Shown piece by piece: positions 1-10,488 of a stretch of 64,000 nt of DNA. Origin of the DNA: Deltaproteobacteria bacterium (lineage in GTDB: Bacteria; Myxococcota_A; UBA9160; UBA4427); NCBI GenBank assembly GCA_002691205.1, contig NZHD01000086.1, positions 4,651 to 68,650 on the forward strand, in the 5' to 3' direction. Position numbers and translations under genes: made by a program. Numbering within the stretch: position 1 is the first letter of the stretch; each line of letters begins with the position of its first letter. Below the pieces are notes generated by a model. That model had not been told where the DNA came from and did no database searches. It saw only the letters and a list, made by a program, of their open reading frames with translations.

Positions 1-1008
1 GTGGACGCTTTGAGTTATTTGCCGGGTGTCAGTCTCGATCTTATTCGGAGCCTGCCAGGCTTGCCTGAGTCGGCAGGATCCGCATTTCGTCGCTTCATAA
101 GGAATCCTGGATACACAGAATTTGAATCGCTTGCACTGCGAGTCATTGAACATGTTTCGCCCACACGAGAGAGGCCTTCGATCACCGATCAGTTTCCGTC
201 GGGCATTTTTGAAAACAGTTCCTTGGAGCGATGGTTGCGAAAGAGCTTGGATCTGCTGGGCCTGCCAAATGACTTTGGCGCTTTCGGACGGCAAAGGGGA
301 AGCTCTCTCTATCTGAGTGCGTGCGAACTGGACACGGCGGAGCGAGTGATCTTCGGAGCGGATGAGAATTCGGAAGTGACGATTTCTCAGGCTGTTCAGG
401 CCTCTACGGCGCTGCCCATATTTTATAAACCGGCTCGCCTGAATGGGATCGACTACGTGGACGGAGGAGTGCGAAACACAGCCAATATTGATGTGGCCAT
501 CGAGAAAGGAGCCGATCTGATCATCTGTTATAATCCGTTTCGGCCCTTCTTGAATCGCGCTAATCCGGAGGTCAGAGACCCGGAGAGTTTTGCGAAGGGG
601 GCTCATCTCGCGGACCGAGGGTTAAAGCTCGTTCTGAATCAGACATTCCGAACTCTCCTTCATTCTCGGCTCCAGCTTGCTTTGCAACACTATGCTTCGG
701 ATCGCGGCTTTCAAGGCGATATTATTCTGTTGGAACCGGAAGAACACGACGCCGACTTTTTTGCCCTTAATCCCATGGCGTTCTGGCATAGGTCGGAGGC
801 CATGCAGAATGGTTTCGAATCCGTCCGTTCAACGGTTGAGGAAAACTTCGATGCGTTGGATGAAGTGCTTAGCCACCATGGTCTGAAGATGAGTCGAAAA
901 GTGGCCAGGGAGCAGGCTCGAATCCTGAGGGAAGAGCAGGGCTGGGCTTCACCGAGGCGCAGGCAGGTACGGAGGGAGGCCCCGTCGCTGCGTGCGGTGG
1001 GATCCTGA
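1..1008 (+). CDS. Patatin-like phospholipase, 5'-truncated by the window edge
   Basis: Open from base 1; 'ASTALPIFYKPARLNGIDYVDGGVRNTANIDVAIEKGAD' resembles the patatin catalytic Asp (DGG) region; the GxSxG part would lie upstream. Confidence 0.75.
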   Translation: MDALSYLPGVSLDLIRSLPGLPESAGSAFRRFIRNPGYTEFESLALRVIEHVSPTRERPSITDQFPSGIFENSSLERWLRKSLDLLGLPNDFGAFGRQRGSSLYLSACELDTAERVIFGADENSEVTISQAVQASTALPIFYKPARLNGIDYVDGGVRNTANIDVAIEKGADLIICYNPFRPFLNRANPEVRDPESFAKGAHLADRGLKLVLNQTFRTLLHSRLQLALQHYASDRGFQGDIILLEPEEHDADFFALNPMAFWHRSEAMQNGFESVRSTVEENFDALDEVLSHHGLKMSRKVAREQARILREEQGWASPRRRQVRREAPSLRAVGS

Positions 1009-1414
1009 GCCGTTGGCGTCAGGCCAATCACTCTGACTCTTGTCTGCTGGCTTGCGAAGGGCCCGTTTTTGAAGTACTTTCAAGGGCTATCTTAGGCGCC
1101 TCTATAAGCGAATTAGTTGATTTTCAGGATAATCATCTTAATTCCAGCCCAGTGACTCGGTGAGATTTTTTCAAATTCCAAGTCGACGGCGGGCAAATCG
1201 GAAAGAGCGGGCAGCCGAGTGGAGCAAGGTGGGGACGACGCGGTTGGCCTCCTTCCTGTCGAGCTTCGGATAAGCAGATGGGAAGTAAATCAGAATCCGA
1301 TAAGCCTAAGGGGCCTCTAGCCGCTTTCAGGCGAGGGAATCCGCGGGATCTCTGAAGAATAAGTCGGTGGGTCGAGGTCATGAGCCTCTAGAAGAACGGG
1401 ATAGCGAGCCTCGA

Positions 1415-2227
1415 ATGTGCACTCTGATCGCAATTTATAGGCAAGTTCCGGACCGTTGGCTTGTGGTCGCTGCGAACCGAGATGAGTATCTGGATCGTCC
1501 TGCGGAAGGGCCGGCCATTCGCTCGTCCGCTTCGGGCCGAGTTCTTTCGCCACTCGATGTGAAGGCTGGAGGAACTTGGATCGGAATGAATCAGTCGGGT
1601 GTTTTTTGTGCGCTGACGAATTTGTCCGGTTCTCAAAATGAGTCAGACCGCCTCTCGCGTGGGGAGGTCGTCACGAACTGTTTGAGTGCCCCTCATGCAG
1701 TCGATGCCGCTGAATGGCTTAAGGCTCTTCCTGCGGAGCAATACAACTCATTTAATTGTTTTGTGTGTGATCAAGATAATGCGTTTCTGGCGGTCTATTC
1801 AGACGAGTGCCACGTTCAGGAACTGGGGCCAGGTGTGCATGTTGTGGGCAACTCGGATGGATTGGCCGCTCCTGTTCAGAAGGTTGCCCGTCTACGCGAT
1901 CGAGTTGAGGGCCTTACGGAAAGTCTTCCCGATGACCTACTGGGTCGACTGGGTGAGGTCTGTGGTGAGCACGGTGTCTCAAAAGTGGCGCTTGATGAAA
2001 CATGTGTTCATGTAGCCGACACTTACGGAACGCGCAGCTCATGGCTTCTTGAGCTAGACGATGAGTTTGGGAAAAATCATTTGGGAGGCAGTGCGGAGAG
2101 CAAGTTGTTTTACGCAGATGGGCCTCCTTGCGTGGCTCCATACAAAAATCTTTCACCTCTGTTGAAGGAGTTCGAGCAGATGCCGAACAGCCAGACGACG
2201 GAGTTTCTTACGAGGAATGCCAGTTGA
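1415..2227 (+). CDS. NRDE/TANGO2 family protein
   Basis: MCTLIAIYR...VAANRDEYLDRPAEGP motif; start moved to the ATG giving N-terminal Met-Cys. Confidence 0.85.
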   Translation: MCTLIAIYRQVPDRWLVVAANRDEYLDRPAEGPAIRSSASGRVLSPLDVKAGGTWIGMNQSGVFCALTNLSGSQNESDRLSRGEVVTNCLSAPHAVDAAEWLKALPAEQYNSFNCFVCDQDNAFLAVYSDECHVQELGPGVHVVGNSDGLAAPVQKVARLRDRVEGLTESLPDDLLGRLGEVCGEHGVSKVALDETCVHVADTYGTRSSWLLELDDEFGKNHLGGSAESKLFYADGPPCVAPYKNLSPLLKEFEQMPNSQTTEFLTRNAS

Positions 2228-2550
2228 GACGTATAGGTAGCAATATCAGGAAGAAGAACTCTGAAGAGCGTTCACATCGAGTCACTCAGAATATCATTGA
2301 GTACTCGACTGAAGAGGCCCCCAAAAATGATTACCCTCGGCGAATCGTTTCGCCTCCGACGCCGTCCTCGTGCTGCACGGATAAAAACCGAGTGAGCGTA
2401 GGCAGTGTGCGAGAGGTCGAGGGTTTCAAGTTCTGTTACAAGGTTTGTCAAGAATGCGGACACGCTGTGAAATACTTCTTCCCGGCCATCGAGTCGACGA
2501 GCGTTGCGACGAAGAAGTACCGCGAAAGTCAGCGCTACCTTCAGCAATAG
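2224..2550 (+). CDS. Small Cys-rich (putative zinc-binding) protein
   Basis: Frame open from 2128; a TTG at 2224 overlaps the stop of the upstream gene (TTGA). C-terminus CCTDKN...FCYKVCQECGH looks zinc-ribbon-like; a terminator-like hairpin follows. Confidence 0.5.
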   Translation: MRRIGSNIRKKNSEERSHRVTQNIIEYSTEEAPKNDYPRRIVSPPTPSSCCTDKNRVSVGSVREVEGFKFCYKVCQECGHAVKYFFPAIESTSVATKKYRESQRYLQQ

Positions 2551-2571
2551 TCGAGCTGTGTTTAGAAGAAC

Positions 2572-2612
2572 GGAAGGGCGGTCTTTTGAATGGGCCGCCC
2601 TTCTGTATTTTT
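2572..2612 (+). terminator. Rho-independent terminator-like hairpin
   Basis: GAAGGGCGG...CCGCCCTTC stem followed by TGTATTTTT. Confidence 0.75.
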
Positions 2613-2641
2613 AGGTTTACCGTCGGGTCAATCGGATAGCG

Positions 2642-4003
2642 GTGATGAAGAGGATTCAGACAGCGACCGAAGCGGGGGCGTGGCTAGAGGGTTTGATTAA
2701 TTTCGAACGTGATCCGGCTTTGAGCAATGATCGGCTCAACTTGGAGCCCATTCGAGGACTTCTCGATCGGGTTGATCGGCCAGAACGAGGTCTCTCAATC
2801 ATTCATATTGCAGGTTCCAAAGGCAAAGGCTCTACGAGTCTCTTTGCCGAGTCAATTTTGAGAGCCGGAGGCGAGCGTGTAGGTACTTTTACATCCCCTC
2901 ATTTGGAGCGCTGGACGGAGAGGTTTCGCATCAATGGCGAAGAGGTGGAAGGGGGTGAACTTGCGAAAGCGGTGGAGACTCTTAGACCTCATGTAGAGGC
3001 CATGCGCCAAGACCTTCCTTCGCGCGCGCCCACTTTCTTTGATGTAACGACGGCTGCAGCTCTCCTTTTGTTTTCGCGATTAGGTATGGATCGCGTGATT
3101 TTGGAAGTGGGTCTTGGGGGCCGCTTGGACTCGACGAATGTCGTCCAACCTGCGAGTACATGTGTGACTCAGATTGAGCTTGAGCACACAGATCGTTTGG
3201 GAAATACACTCGCAGCCATCGCTGGCGAGAAAGCAGGGATTCTCAAGCCCGGCGTTCCGGTCGTCATGGGACGCTTGAAGCCATCGGCTGCGAAGGTGGT
3301 GGTCGCTCGTGCAGAAGAGGTGGGCGCGCCTCTTCGTCGTTTTGGAAAAGATTTTAAAGTGGAGTCCCTTGAAATAGGGACGGAGGCGGCAGTTGATTGC
3401 CCAAAAGAAGCTCTGCAGGGCTTCCGGTATCATGACGGGGCAGGGCTCAAAGCATCCATGGGACTGTCGGTTTTAGGTGCCCACCAAATAGACAACGCGG
3501 TCCTGGCGATGGAAGTGGTCGCGAACCTCCCGGGTTGGAGTCGGTTGGCAGTGATTGAGGCTGCTCGGAGCGGCCTGATGGAGGCTCGCTTGCCCGGGCG
3601 CTTGGAGATCCTTGAGACGAAGCCTTTCGTTCTAGTGGATTCGGCGCATACGGAAGAATCCGCTCGGGCGTTGAGGCGAGTGCTTGATCAAGTCCGAGTT
3701 GGGCAAGAGCGTTTTGTCCTTTCCATGTCTCGGGATAAAGACGTAGAGGCCGTGCTGGCTCAGTTGATCTCGGGGAGCTCCGAAATCTGGTTAACCCGGG
3801 CGGACGCCCATCGTTCTCTCGACCCTCAATCCCTATCCCTCATCTGCGAACGCGTCGCGCCGGGGTGCCGAGTGACATGTGAGGAGAATCCCCGAGCGGC
3901 CTTAGCGGCGGCTCGTAATACATTGGGCCAGGAGGGGCTTCTTTGTTGTACGGGTTCGGTTTATCTGGCGGGTCTCGCACGAGGGATACTGGGCCGTGGA
4001 TAG
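2642..4003 (+). CDS. folC: Bifunctional folylpolyglutamate synthase/dihydrofolate synthase
   Basis: HIAGSKGKGSTS P-loop, TSPHLERWTERFRING, EVGLGGRLDSTN motifs. Confidence 0.92.
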   Translation: MMKRIQTATEAGAWLEGLINFERDPALSNDRLNLEPIRGLLDRVDRPERGLSIIHIAGSKGKGSTSLFAESILRAGGERVGTFTSPHLERWTERFRINGEEVEGGELAKAVETLRPHVEAMRQDLPSRAPTFFDVTTAAALLLFSRLGMDRVILEVGLGGRLDSTNVVQPASTCVTQIELEHTDRLGNTLAAIAGEKAGILKPGVPVVMGRLKPSAAKVVVARAEEVGAPLRRFGKDFKVESLEIGTEAAVDCPKEALQGFRYHDGAGLKASMGLSVLGAHQIDNAVLAMEVVANLPGWSRLAVIEAARSGLMEARLPGRLEILETKPFVLVDSAHTEESARALRRVLDQVRVGQERFVLSMSRDKDVEAVLAQLISGSSEIWLTRADAHRSLDPQSLSLICERVAPGCRVTCEENPRAALAAARNTLGQEGLLCCTGSVYLAGLARGILGRG

Positions 4004-4508
4004 TCATCATTGAGCCCTCAGGCCGCCTTTTTGAGAAAGGTTCGGTCTGCCGCTTCATGCTCTTCGCGTGAATCGAACATGACGCGGAGCAACAAGTGAG
4101 AGGCCGATCGTCGATGACAGTGAAAAACGCGCTCGAACCAGCTCCTCGCACACTAGGGCGAGGGGAGGGATGGCTGGCTCGAGCGCAGAACAGGGAGGCG
4201 AACCCGCTCCTCGATGGAATCGCCCCATTCCTGAGCTTTAAAACCTTCAGACTCTCAGAACGGTCGATTTAGCAGGCGACTGAAGTTTTAAATTGAGTTT
4301 TATGTATTTTGAACTTGAATTGGACCCGAGTGCCCCGGGAAGGTCTCAAGTGCAGCATGTGTGAGGCATATTCACTGTGAGAGGCCCCACAAGGCTGGCT
4401 GAGAAAAGGCACTTGTCTATTTAGTGTGGAGGTAACCCTGGGTGCTATCTCTTGGATCCGGTTATGGAGAGATTTACCTTCTCGAGGCAGAAGACAAAGG
4501 ATTTTTGT

Positions 4509-5261
4509 ATGGATTCGGATTCAAGACGGCCAGGTCGGCCAGGGGGAACGGGGAGATCCGAATCGCCTATGGGCGAACTATTGCTCAAATCAGAAGCCTC
4601 AGGCTTGGCCGTATTTTGTGACTTTGACGGCACCTTGAGCGTGCAGGATGTGGGCAGTCAAATTGCTCAGATGTATCTCTCTAAACCTCGAGCGGAGCTC
4701 GGTGTTCTTTTTAAAGAAGGCCAAATAGATGCATGGGAGTATGCGGTGAAGCTTTTTGACGGGTTTCACTTTTCTTCTCAAGCGATTCATAATTTTCTTC
4801 AGAGCATTGATCTAGATCCAGGCGCTCGAGATTTGCTGGACTGGTGCGACAGCAGAGCGATCCCCTTCCAAATTCTTTCCGATGGCTTCGATTACAATTT
4901 GAACGAACTGCAAGTGATCCATGACATTCAATTTTCGTATCGAGCGAATCATTTACGGTTAGAAGGAGATATTTGGCGTCTCTCGCCAGGGGGAAGAAAT
5001 TCAGCGTGTTCATGTGGGACTGGGCTCTGTAAACGCACGCAGATCGAGACATATCGTCAAACAGCGCCCGAGGTGCTGTGTGTTCATATCGGCAACGGCC
5101 GAGTCTCCGACCTTTGCGGAGCCGAAGCGGCAGACGTGGCCTTTGCTAAGGAGACTCTGGCTGAGGCCCTTGCAGAACGAGAAATCGAATATTACACCTT
5201 TGAGACGCTTCACGATGTCATTTTGCATCTGCAGGCTTGGTACGACTCGCGAGTGCAATGA
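4509..5261 (+). CDS. HAD-superfamily (MtnX-like) phosphatase
   Basis: FCDFDGTLSVQDVG motif I, LSDGFDYNL, CSCGTGLCK Cys cluster, HIGNGRVSDLCGAEAAD motif IV; start uncertain (ORF 4452; ATG at 4509 or 4569). Confidence 0.75.
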   Translation: MDSDSRRPGRPGGTGRSESPMGELLLKSEASGLAVFCDFDGTLSVQDVGSQIAQMYLSKPRAELGVLFKEGQIDAWEYAVKLFDGFHFSSQAIHNFLQSIDLDPGARDLLDWCDSRAIPFQILSDGFDYNLNELQVIHDIQFSYRANHLRLEGDIWRLSPGGRNSACSCGTGLCKRTQIETYRQTAPEVLCVHIGNGRVSDLCGAEAADVAFAKETLAEALAEREIEYYTFETLHDVILHLQAWYDSRVQ

Positions 5262-5311
5262 CGGGCCGAGGTCGAAGATCGGCGCTAGTTTGAGGCTCTT
5301 CGGAGAATAAG

Positions 5312-6682
5312 GTGAAAGTCAATAAACCCATGAATATTATCGTGGTCGGTTCGGGTCTGTCGGGACTTGTTGCGTCCATGCGTTTACAATCCGCCGGCCA
5401 CGAAGTCAGCCTGCTCGAAAAGAAAGATCGCGTGGGGGGGCAGCTCGTTTCTGATCGCGAAGAAGGTTTCTGTTTCAGCCACTCTCTACAAACCTTACAT
5501 ACGGGCAATCGATATATGCTCGGTTGGATTAAAGAACTGGGGTTGGCGGATTCTCTTTTGCCACTGAGGCCGCTTCAATTAGCTCAGATTCATAATGGTC
5601 ACCCAGTTGAGATTGAACCGCATCGTTTGCTGGGTGTAGCGAGCATTCCGGGCCTTCGTAAAACGGATGCGGGTCGCTTGGTGCGTTGGTCCAGATTAAT
5701 GGCTCGCTACGGACCTCTTCTTGACCCCACGCAGCCCGAATTGGCAGAATCTCTCGATTACCGAAGTGTTGCAGATTTTATTCGTCTCTATTTCGGAAAA
5801 ACTTCTTTGTCGCGCTGGGTCGCTCCAGAAGTTCAGTCCGCCTACTCAGGAAGTGCGGAATCCCTCTCGAGGGTAGCCGCTCTTTTGAATTGGGTCTCAA
5901 GAGGAGTAGGCAGAGCAAGAGCCTGCGTTCACGGTGTGCCCCGTGCCGGTATCGATCCGGCCCTTCATACGGCTGCGGAGAGGCTTTCGGTCCGTTACGG
6001 AGTAGAGGTGTCTCGTTTGGACGAGCTGCCAGGAGGTGGCTTTCGCGTGGAGTGCGAGGCACTTCAAGGCGGAAAGGGCTCTTTGGAGGCGGATGCGGTT
6101 GTCTTGGCAACATCAGCCGGGGAAGCCGCGGCACTGAGTTCATCCTGCATATCGCTGGCGGAAAGGGACTTTTTGACAGGCGTCAGAGAACGCCCATCAA
6201 CAACAGTGGCGATTGCATTGAATGAAGTCCCTTCGCGATTGGCCCGACTTATTCGAGTCCCGCGAGAGGCCTCTCTTTGTATTGAAGAGGTTCTCTTGGA
6301 GCCCGGGATGGAGGGCGGTCGAGCACCACAGGGCTGTGGCTTGGTGACTCTGAAAACGACTGAAGTCTTTGCAGAGGAGAACCGGAGGACCGATTTAGAT
6401 GTTCTTCAGAAGTCCATTTTGGCCGACTTTAATCGACTTTTCCCGGACCTAAGCAAAACCCTACGTCACACTTCGATCCAACGGCGCGACGCTGCAGTCC
6501 CAGCTTTTGATGTTGGCGCATATCGCTCCCTTGCGCGATTTCGGCGGGTGCAGGCTGATCAAAGAGCACTCGGGCGTCCGCTTTTTTTCGCAGGCGATTA
6601 TTTGATCTCGCCGGATGCGGAGGGTCGAGCTGTTGCAGGCTTTCGCGCGGCAGCGGATTTGCTGGATGATGCTGAAGCCTGA
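5312..6682 (+). CDS. FAD-dependent amine-oxidase/protoporphyrinogen-oxidase-like protein
   Basis: N-terminal IIVVGSGLSGLVASMRLQSAGHEVSLLEKKDRVGGQ; C-terminal LFFAGDYLISPDAEGRAVAGFRAA. Confidence 0.8.
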   Translation: MKVNKPMNIIVVGSGLSGLVASMRLQSAGHEVSLLEKKDRVGGQLVSDREEGFCFSHSLQTLHTGNRYMLGWIKELGLADSLLPLRPLQLAQIHNGHPVEIEPHRLLGVASIPGLRKTDAGRLVRWSRLMARYGPLLDPTQPELAESLDYRSVADFIRLYFGKTSLSRWVAPEVQSAYSGSAESLSRVAALLNWVSRGVGRARACVHGVPRAGIDPALHTAAERLSVRYGVEVSRLDELPGGGFRVECEALQGGKGSLEADAVVLATSAGEAAALSSSCISLAERDFLTGVRERPSTTVAIALNEVPSRLARLIRVPREASLCIEEVLLEPGMEGGRAPQGCGLVTLKTTEVFAEENRRTDLDVLQKSILADFNRLFPDLSKTLRHTSIQRRDAAVPAFDVGAYRSLARFRRVQADQRALGRPLFFAGDYLISPDAEGRAVAGFRAAADLLDDAEA

Positions 6683-6714
6683 CCTGTGTTCATAGGCCTT
6701 TTCGGATTCTCCTC

Positions 6715-7017
6715 TTATGGTTCTTCTTCTTGACGGGCGGTTGAATGAGATGGCCCTATCCAGCCCGTGGCACGGGCTAGGCAGTAGAGGGTGATTCCTG
6801 CGGTCCCCCATTGAACCGAGTAAAGCAAACCGGCTTCCTCGGGTTTAGGAGCGACACCAAGGGCGAGGTACCCGAACAAAGAGCCGCTGGCCACGGTTGC
6901 CATCAACCAGGATTTGGGGCCGTGACACATGCGCTGAGCGAGGCCGGCTCCCAAAAAAAGGAGCGCCATAGAGATGGCTGCTCGCAATAGATAGCCTAGC
7001 CAGGTCGTCTCACTCAT
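6715..7017 (-). CDS. Small membrane protein of unknown function
   Basis: Three hydrophobic segments, located just downstream of mutS2 on the same strand. Confidence 0.5.
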   Translation of the reverse strand: MSETTWLGYLLRAAISMALLFLGAGLAQRMCHGPKSWLMATVASGSLFGYLALGVAPKPEEAGLLYSVQWGTAGITLYCLARATGWIGPSHSTARQEEEP

Positions 7018-7044
7018 GATTCTCCGTTTCAGTTGGGAGTATGA

Positions 7045-9534
7045 TTATCCGGATGCTTTGGTCTTGCTTAGATCGACAAGGGTAACACCCTGGCCACCTT
7101 CTGAATTCGGAGGTGAGCTGATCTGTTCCGCATAATCCAATCCTGCGAGTTCTTCGCGAATAGCATTTCGTAGGGCTCCGGTACCTATGCCGTGAATGAT
7201 TCGAACGCCATCACGACGATCGGTGACTGCTCGGTCTATGACTTCTCTCAATCTGGATAAGGCGGAGAGCACTCGCTCACCACGAAGGTCGCATTCCTCG
7301 ACGCCTCCACCGAGCGTCCCAGCGGTTTCGCTTGGAACCGCTCTTTCGATGGAAACGTGAATTTCTTGACTTGCCGAGGCTTTCTTGGTTTTTGAGGCTC
7401 GAATGAGTCCGACGTTCGCTGCGTCCATCATCAATTTTTTGCCCTGAGAGCGGATGCCAACTCTACCTTTTCGGTCAGGAAGGCTCTCCAGGGTTCCGCT
7501 TCCGCCCAGAGCGAGTTCGACGGAGTCTCCCACCGAAATCTGAAGCCAGTCGATGGGAATGAGCTGGGAATCGCCTTTTGATTCTTTAGAGATGCCCAAG
7601 TCGTTGCGTGTGTTTTCGGCGGCCTTCTCCAACGCCAAGAGCTGCCCTCGAGCCTCAGCTGCTTGTTGAGAGCTCGGACCCCGCTGCAATTCACGAATGA
7701 CATCTGCGACTTCGTGATGTGCATTTGCGAAGGCTTGATCTAAGTCATCTCGCATACTGTGGAAGAGTTTTTCCCGACGCTCTTGGAGCCCTTCGAGTTT
7801 AATTCGATATTCATTTCGAGCGGCTTCGCCTTCAGCACGTACTCGGGCTGCAGAAGCTTGTTCTGCTTCGAGTTGTGCGCGCCGTGTCGAAAGTTCGCTG
7901 AGCATCTGATCCAGTCGCCGATCGTCGCGATCGAGAAGGCTCTTGGCTCGTTCGAGGACATCGTCCGGCATTCCCATTCGGGCAGCGACGGCAGAGGCTG
8001 AGCTGCTTCCTGGAGTGCCGATTTTTACCCGGTAGGTGGGCGCCAAGGTTTTAGCATCGAACTCCACGCTGGCGTTTTGAAATCGGGGGTCGACATCCGC
8101 CATTTCTTTGAGGAGGTTATAGTGTGTTGTAGTGACCACGCGAGCGCCCGTCTCGGCCAGGCGTTCCAAGATAGATTGAGCAAGGGCGGATCCCTCCGAC
8201 GGATCCGTACCGACTCCAATTTCGTCTAATGCAATGAACGCATTTTTTTCAGCCCTCTGGACCGTCTTCGCGAGGTTGGCCATATGGGCCGAAAAAGTAG
8301 AAAGGTTTTCGCCGATATCCTGATGGTCACCAATTTCTGCAAAGACAGAGCCTACGAGATCGACCCTTGCGCCGGCTTCGCAAGCCACATGAAGACCTGC
8401 TCTGACAAAAAGACAAGCGAGTGCAATTGATTTCATGCAAACCGTCTTCCCCCCCGCATTGGGCCCGGAAAGGACGAGAACGACAAAGTCATCTCCAATT
8501 CGGATGTCATTGGAAATGCATTCGTCTGGGTCAATCAACGGGTGGCGAAGAGCAGGAAGTTCAAAAATGCCCTGATCTTCGACCTTAGGCGAATGGGCTT
8601 GCAAGTTTTGAGACATTCGTCCTCGCGCGAAAGCGAGATCGATCCAGGACAAGGCTTCAAGGCTGCTTCGAATACGTCCACTGGCTTCACCGACACTTTG
8701 TGACAGTTCGCGGAGAATTCGTTGGATCTCTCGCGAGATCGTGAGCTCGCTCTGCTTAAGGCGGTTGTTTAGATCGATGACGGCTTCAGGCTCTATAAAT
8801 AATGTAGTCCCGGAGCGAGAGGCATCATGAACGATGCCTTTGACTTTACTTTTAGAATCAGAGCGAACGGGCAGGACGTATCTCTCGTTACGGAGCGTGA
8901 AGTAATTATCAGAGAGATGTTCCGTAACACTGCTATCGCTTAAATAACCTTGAAGCCGTTTTTGCAGATTGCCCGAGAGCGTGAGCGATGTTTTCCGCAT
9001 TTTAACAAGAAGCTGTGATGCGTCGTTCCGAACCTCACCGTCCGGGCCAATGACGGATTCGATTCTCGATTCCAGGCTTTCCTCGGGTTGAATTTGATCT
9101 GCCCACCGCCCTAAGTGGGGACATTCGTCGGCCTTTTGGTCGAGAAAGCGAGACATTTCACGAAACGTTCGGAGTACGTTTTTGAGATCCCGGAGAGATT
9201 CGAGTTCGATGACTCCCCCTCTTCCAGTTTGACCGAGGGCTTCAGTTAAATCTGGGGTAGACCCGAGCGGGGGCTGATGGCCGGCGTCCAGAAGAACGCG
9301 GGTTTCGTCGGTCTCGGCAAGGCGTTGATGGACTCCATCGAGCGTTTGCTCAAAGAAGTCTGCCCATGGGTGAGGCGCTTTTTGAATGGATGTGGAATTT
9401 TGCGTATTCGCTGTAATAGGGAGGCCTAGCAGACGCTCTCGTGCTTGATGGGTACGGCACAGATCAGCCAACCCTCGGACCACCCGAGGCCATTCCAATG
9501 ATTCCAGCGTTTCAGTCTCGACTCGAAAAGCCAC
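7045..9534 (-). CDS. mutS2: Endonuclease MutS2
   Basis: LVLSGPNAGGKTVCMKSIAL Walker A, ALDEIGVGTDPSEGSALAQ Walker B, C-terminal Smr domain (DLRGER...IIHGIGTGALRNAIREEL). Confidence 0.93.
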   Translation of the reverse strand: MAFRVETETLESLEWPRVVRGLADLCRTHQARERLLGLPITANTQNSTSIQKAPHPWADFFEQTLDGVHQRLAETDETRVLLDAGHQPPLGSTPDLTEALGQTGRGGVIELESLRDLKNVLRTFREMSRFLDQKADECPHLGRWADQIQPEESLESRIESVIGPDGEVRNDASQLLVKMRKTSLTLSGNLQKRLQGYLSDSSVTEHLSDNYFTLRNERYVLPVRSDSKSKVKGIVHDASRSGTTLFIEPEAVIDLNNRLKQSELTISREIQRILRELSQSVGEASGRIRSSLEALSWIDLAFARGRMSQNLQAHSPKVEDQGIFELPALRHPLIDPDECISNDIRIGDDFVVLVLSGPNAGGKTVCMKSIALACLFVRAGLHVACEAGARVDLVGSVFAEIGDHQDIGENLSTFSAHMANLAKTVQRAEKNAFIALDEIGVGTDPSEGSALAQSILERLAETGARVVTTTHYNLLKEMADVDPRFQNASVEFDAKTLAPTYRVKIGTPGSSSASAVAARMGMPDDVLERAKSLLDRDDRRLDQMLSELSTRRAQLEAEQASAARVRAEGEAARNEYRIKLEGLQERREKLFHSMRDDLDQAFANAHHEVADVIRELQRGPSSQQAAEARGQLLALEKAAENTRNDLGISKESKGDSQLIPIDWLQISVGDSVELALGGSGTLESLPDRKGRVGIRSQGKKLMMDAANVGLIRASKTKKASASQEIHVSIERAVPSETAGTLGGGVEECDLRGERVLSALSRLREVIDRAVTDRRDGVRIIHGIGTGALRNAIREELAGLDYAEQISSPPNSEGGQGVTLVDLSKTKASG

Positions 9535-9605
9535 AGGAATAGTGTAGCGAGACCATTCTGATTGTAAGGCTCAGTTCTAAAGTCGATTGGCCCGAATAAG
9601 AAAGA

Positions 9606-10448
9606 ATGCAGAAGCTTTCAGACTACGCTCGGCCCACAGAGGCCAATCTAGAAATGGCCCAGGAACTCGATCAAAGTCCCATTGAGGACATTTTAGGTTT
9701 GATTCATCGCCAGGATGGAGTGGCTCATGAAGCCGTGGGCGAATGCTTGTCGAGCATGGCTGAAGCTGTGGAGGTGTTGGTGACGTCGCTCTCCGGAGGA
9801 GGCAATTGGTTCAACGTGGGTGCAGGCACGAGCGGACGTCTTGGCGTGTTAGACGCCTCAGAGGTTCCGCCGACTTATGGGATGAGTCCACGCCGTGTTC
9901 AAGCCCTTATGGCCGGCGGGGAACGAGCGCTCAGAAATGCGGTGGAGGGAGCGGAAGATGATTTTGAGGCGGCGGGATTCGAACTGCAGCAGAGAGGGCT
10001 CGGGTTGGGAGATGTGGTCGTGGGAATTTCTGCAAGCGGTGGAACGCCTTACGTTCTGGGTGGGCTTGAGTTTGCCCATAAAAATGGGGCCCGAACTATC
10101 GGGATCACATCCGATTCGAACTCTGAGTTAGCGACTTCTGCGGAGATCTCAATCGTTCCTAATGTGGGACCGGAGGTAGTAAGCGGTTCTACGCGTATGA
10201 AGTGTGGGTTAGCTCAAAAGATGATACTCACTGCGATCTCGACGACAGTGATGGTTAAGCTGGGTCGAGTCCGCGGAAATAAGATGACCCATCTCTCTGC
10301 GGTTTCAGATAAGCTTCGAGGTCGCGCCGTTCGAATTGTTATGGACTTAACGGGAGTGGATTTTGGTTCGGCGCGAAAACTTCTTCGGGAAACCGATGGC
10401 TGTGTTCACACAGCCGTTGACCGTGCGCTCAACGTAAAACGACCTTAG
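9606..10448 (+). CDS. murQ: N-acetylmuramic acid 6-phosphate etherase
   Basis: NVGAGTSGRLGVLDASEVPPTYG, GISASGGTPYVLG, STRMKCGLAQKMILT. Confidence 0.93.
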   Translation: MQKLSDYARPTEANLEMAQELDQSPIEDILGLIHRQDGVAHEAVGECLSSMAEAVEVLVTSLSGGGNWFNVGAGTSGRLGVLDASEVPPTYGMSPRRVQALMAGGERALRNAVEGAEDDFEAAGFELQQRGLGLGDVVVGISASGGTPYVLGGLEFAHKNGARTIGITSDSNSELATSAEISIVPNVGPEVVSGSTRMKCGLAQKMILTAISTTVMVKLGRVRGNKMTHLSAVSDKLRGRAVRIVMDLTGVDFGSARKLLRETDGCVHTAVDRALNVKRP

Positions 10449-10488
10449 ATCGCTTTGCGTTGATTGGCCGCACTGGCTCTCCGCGCTT

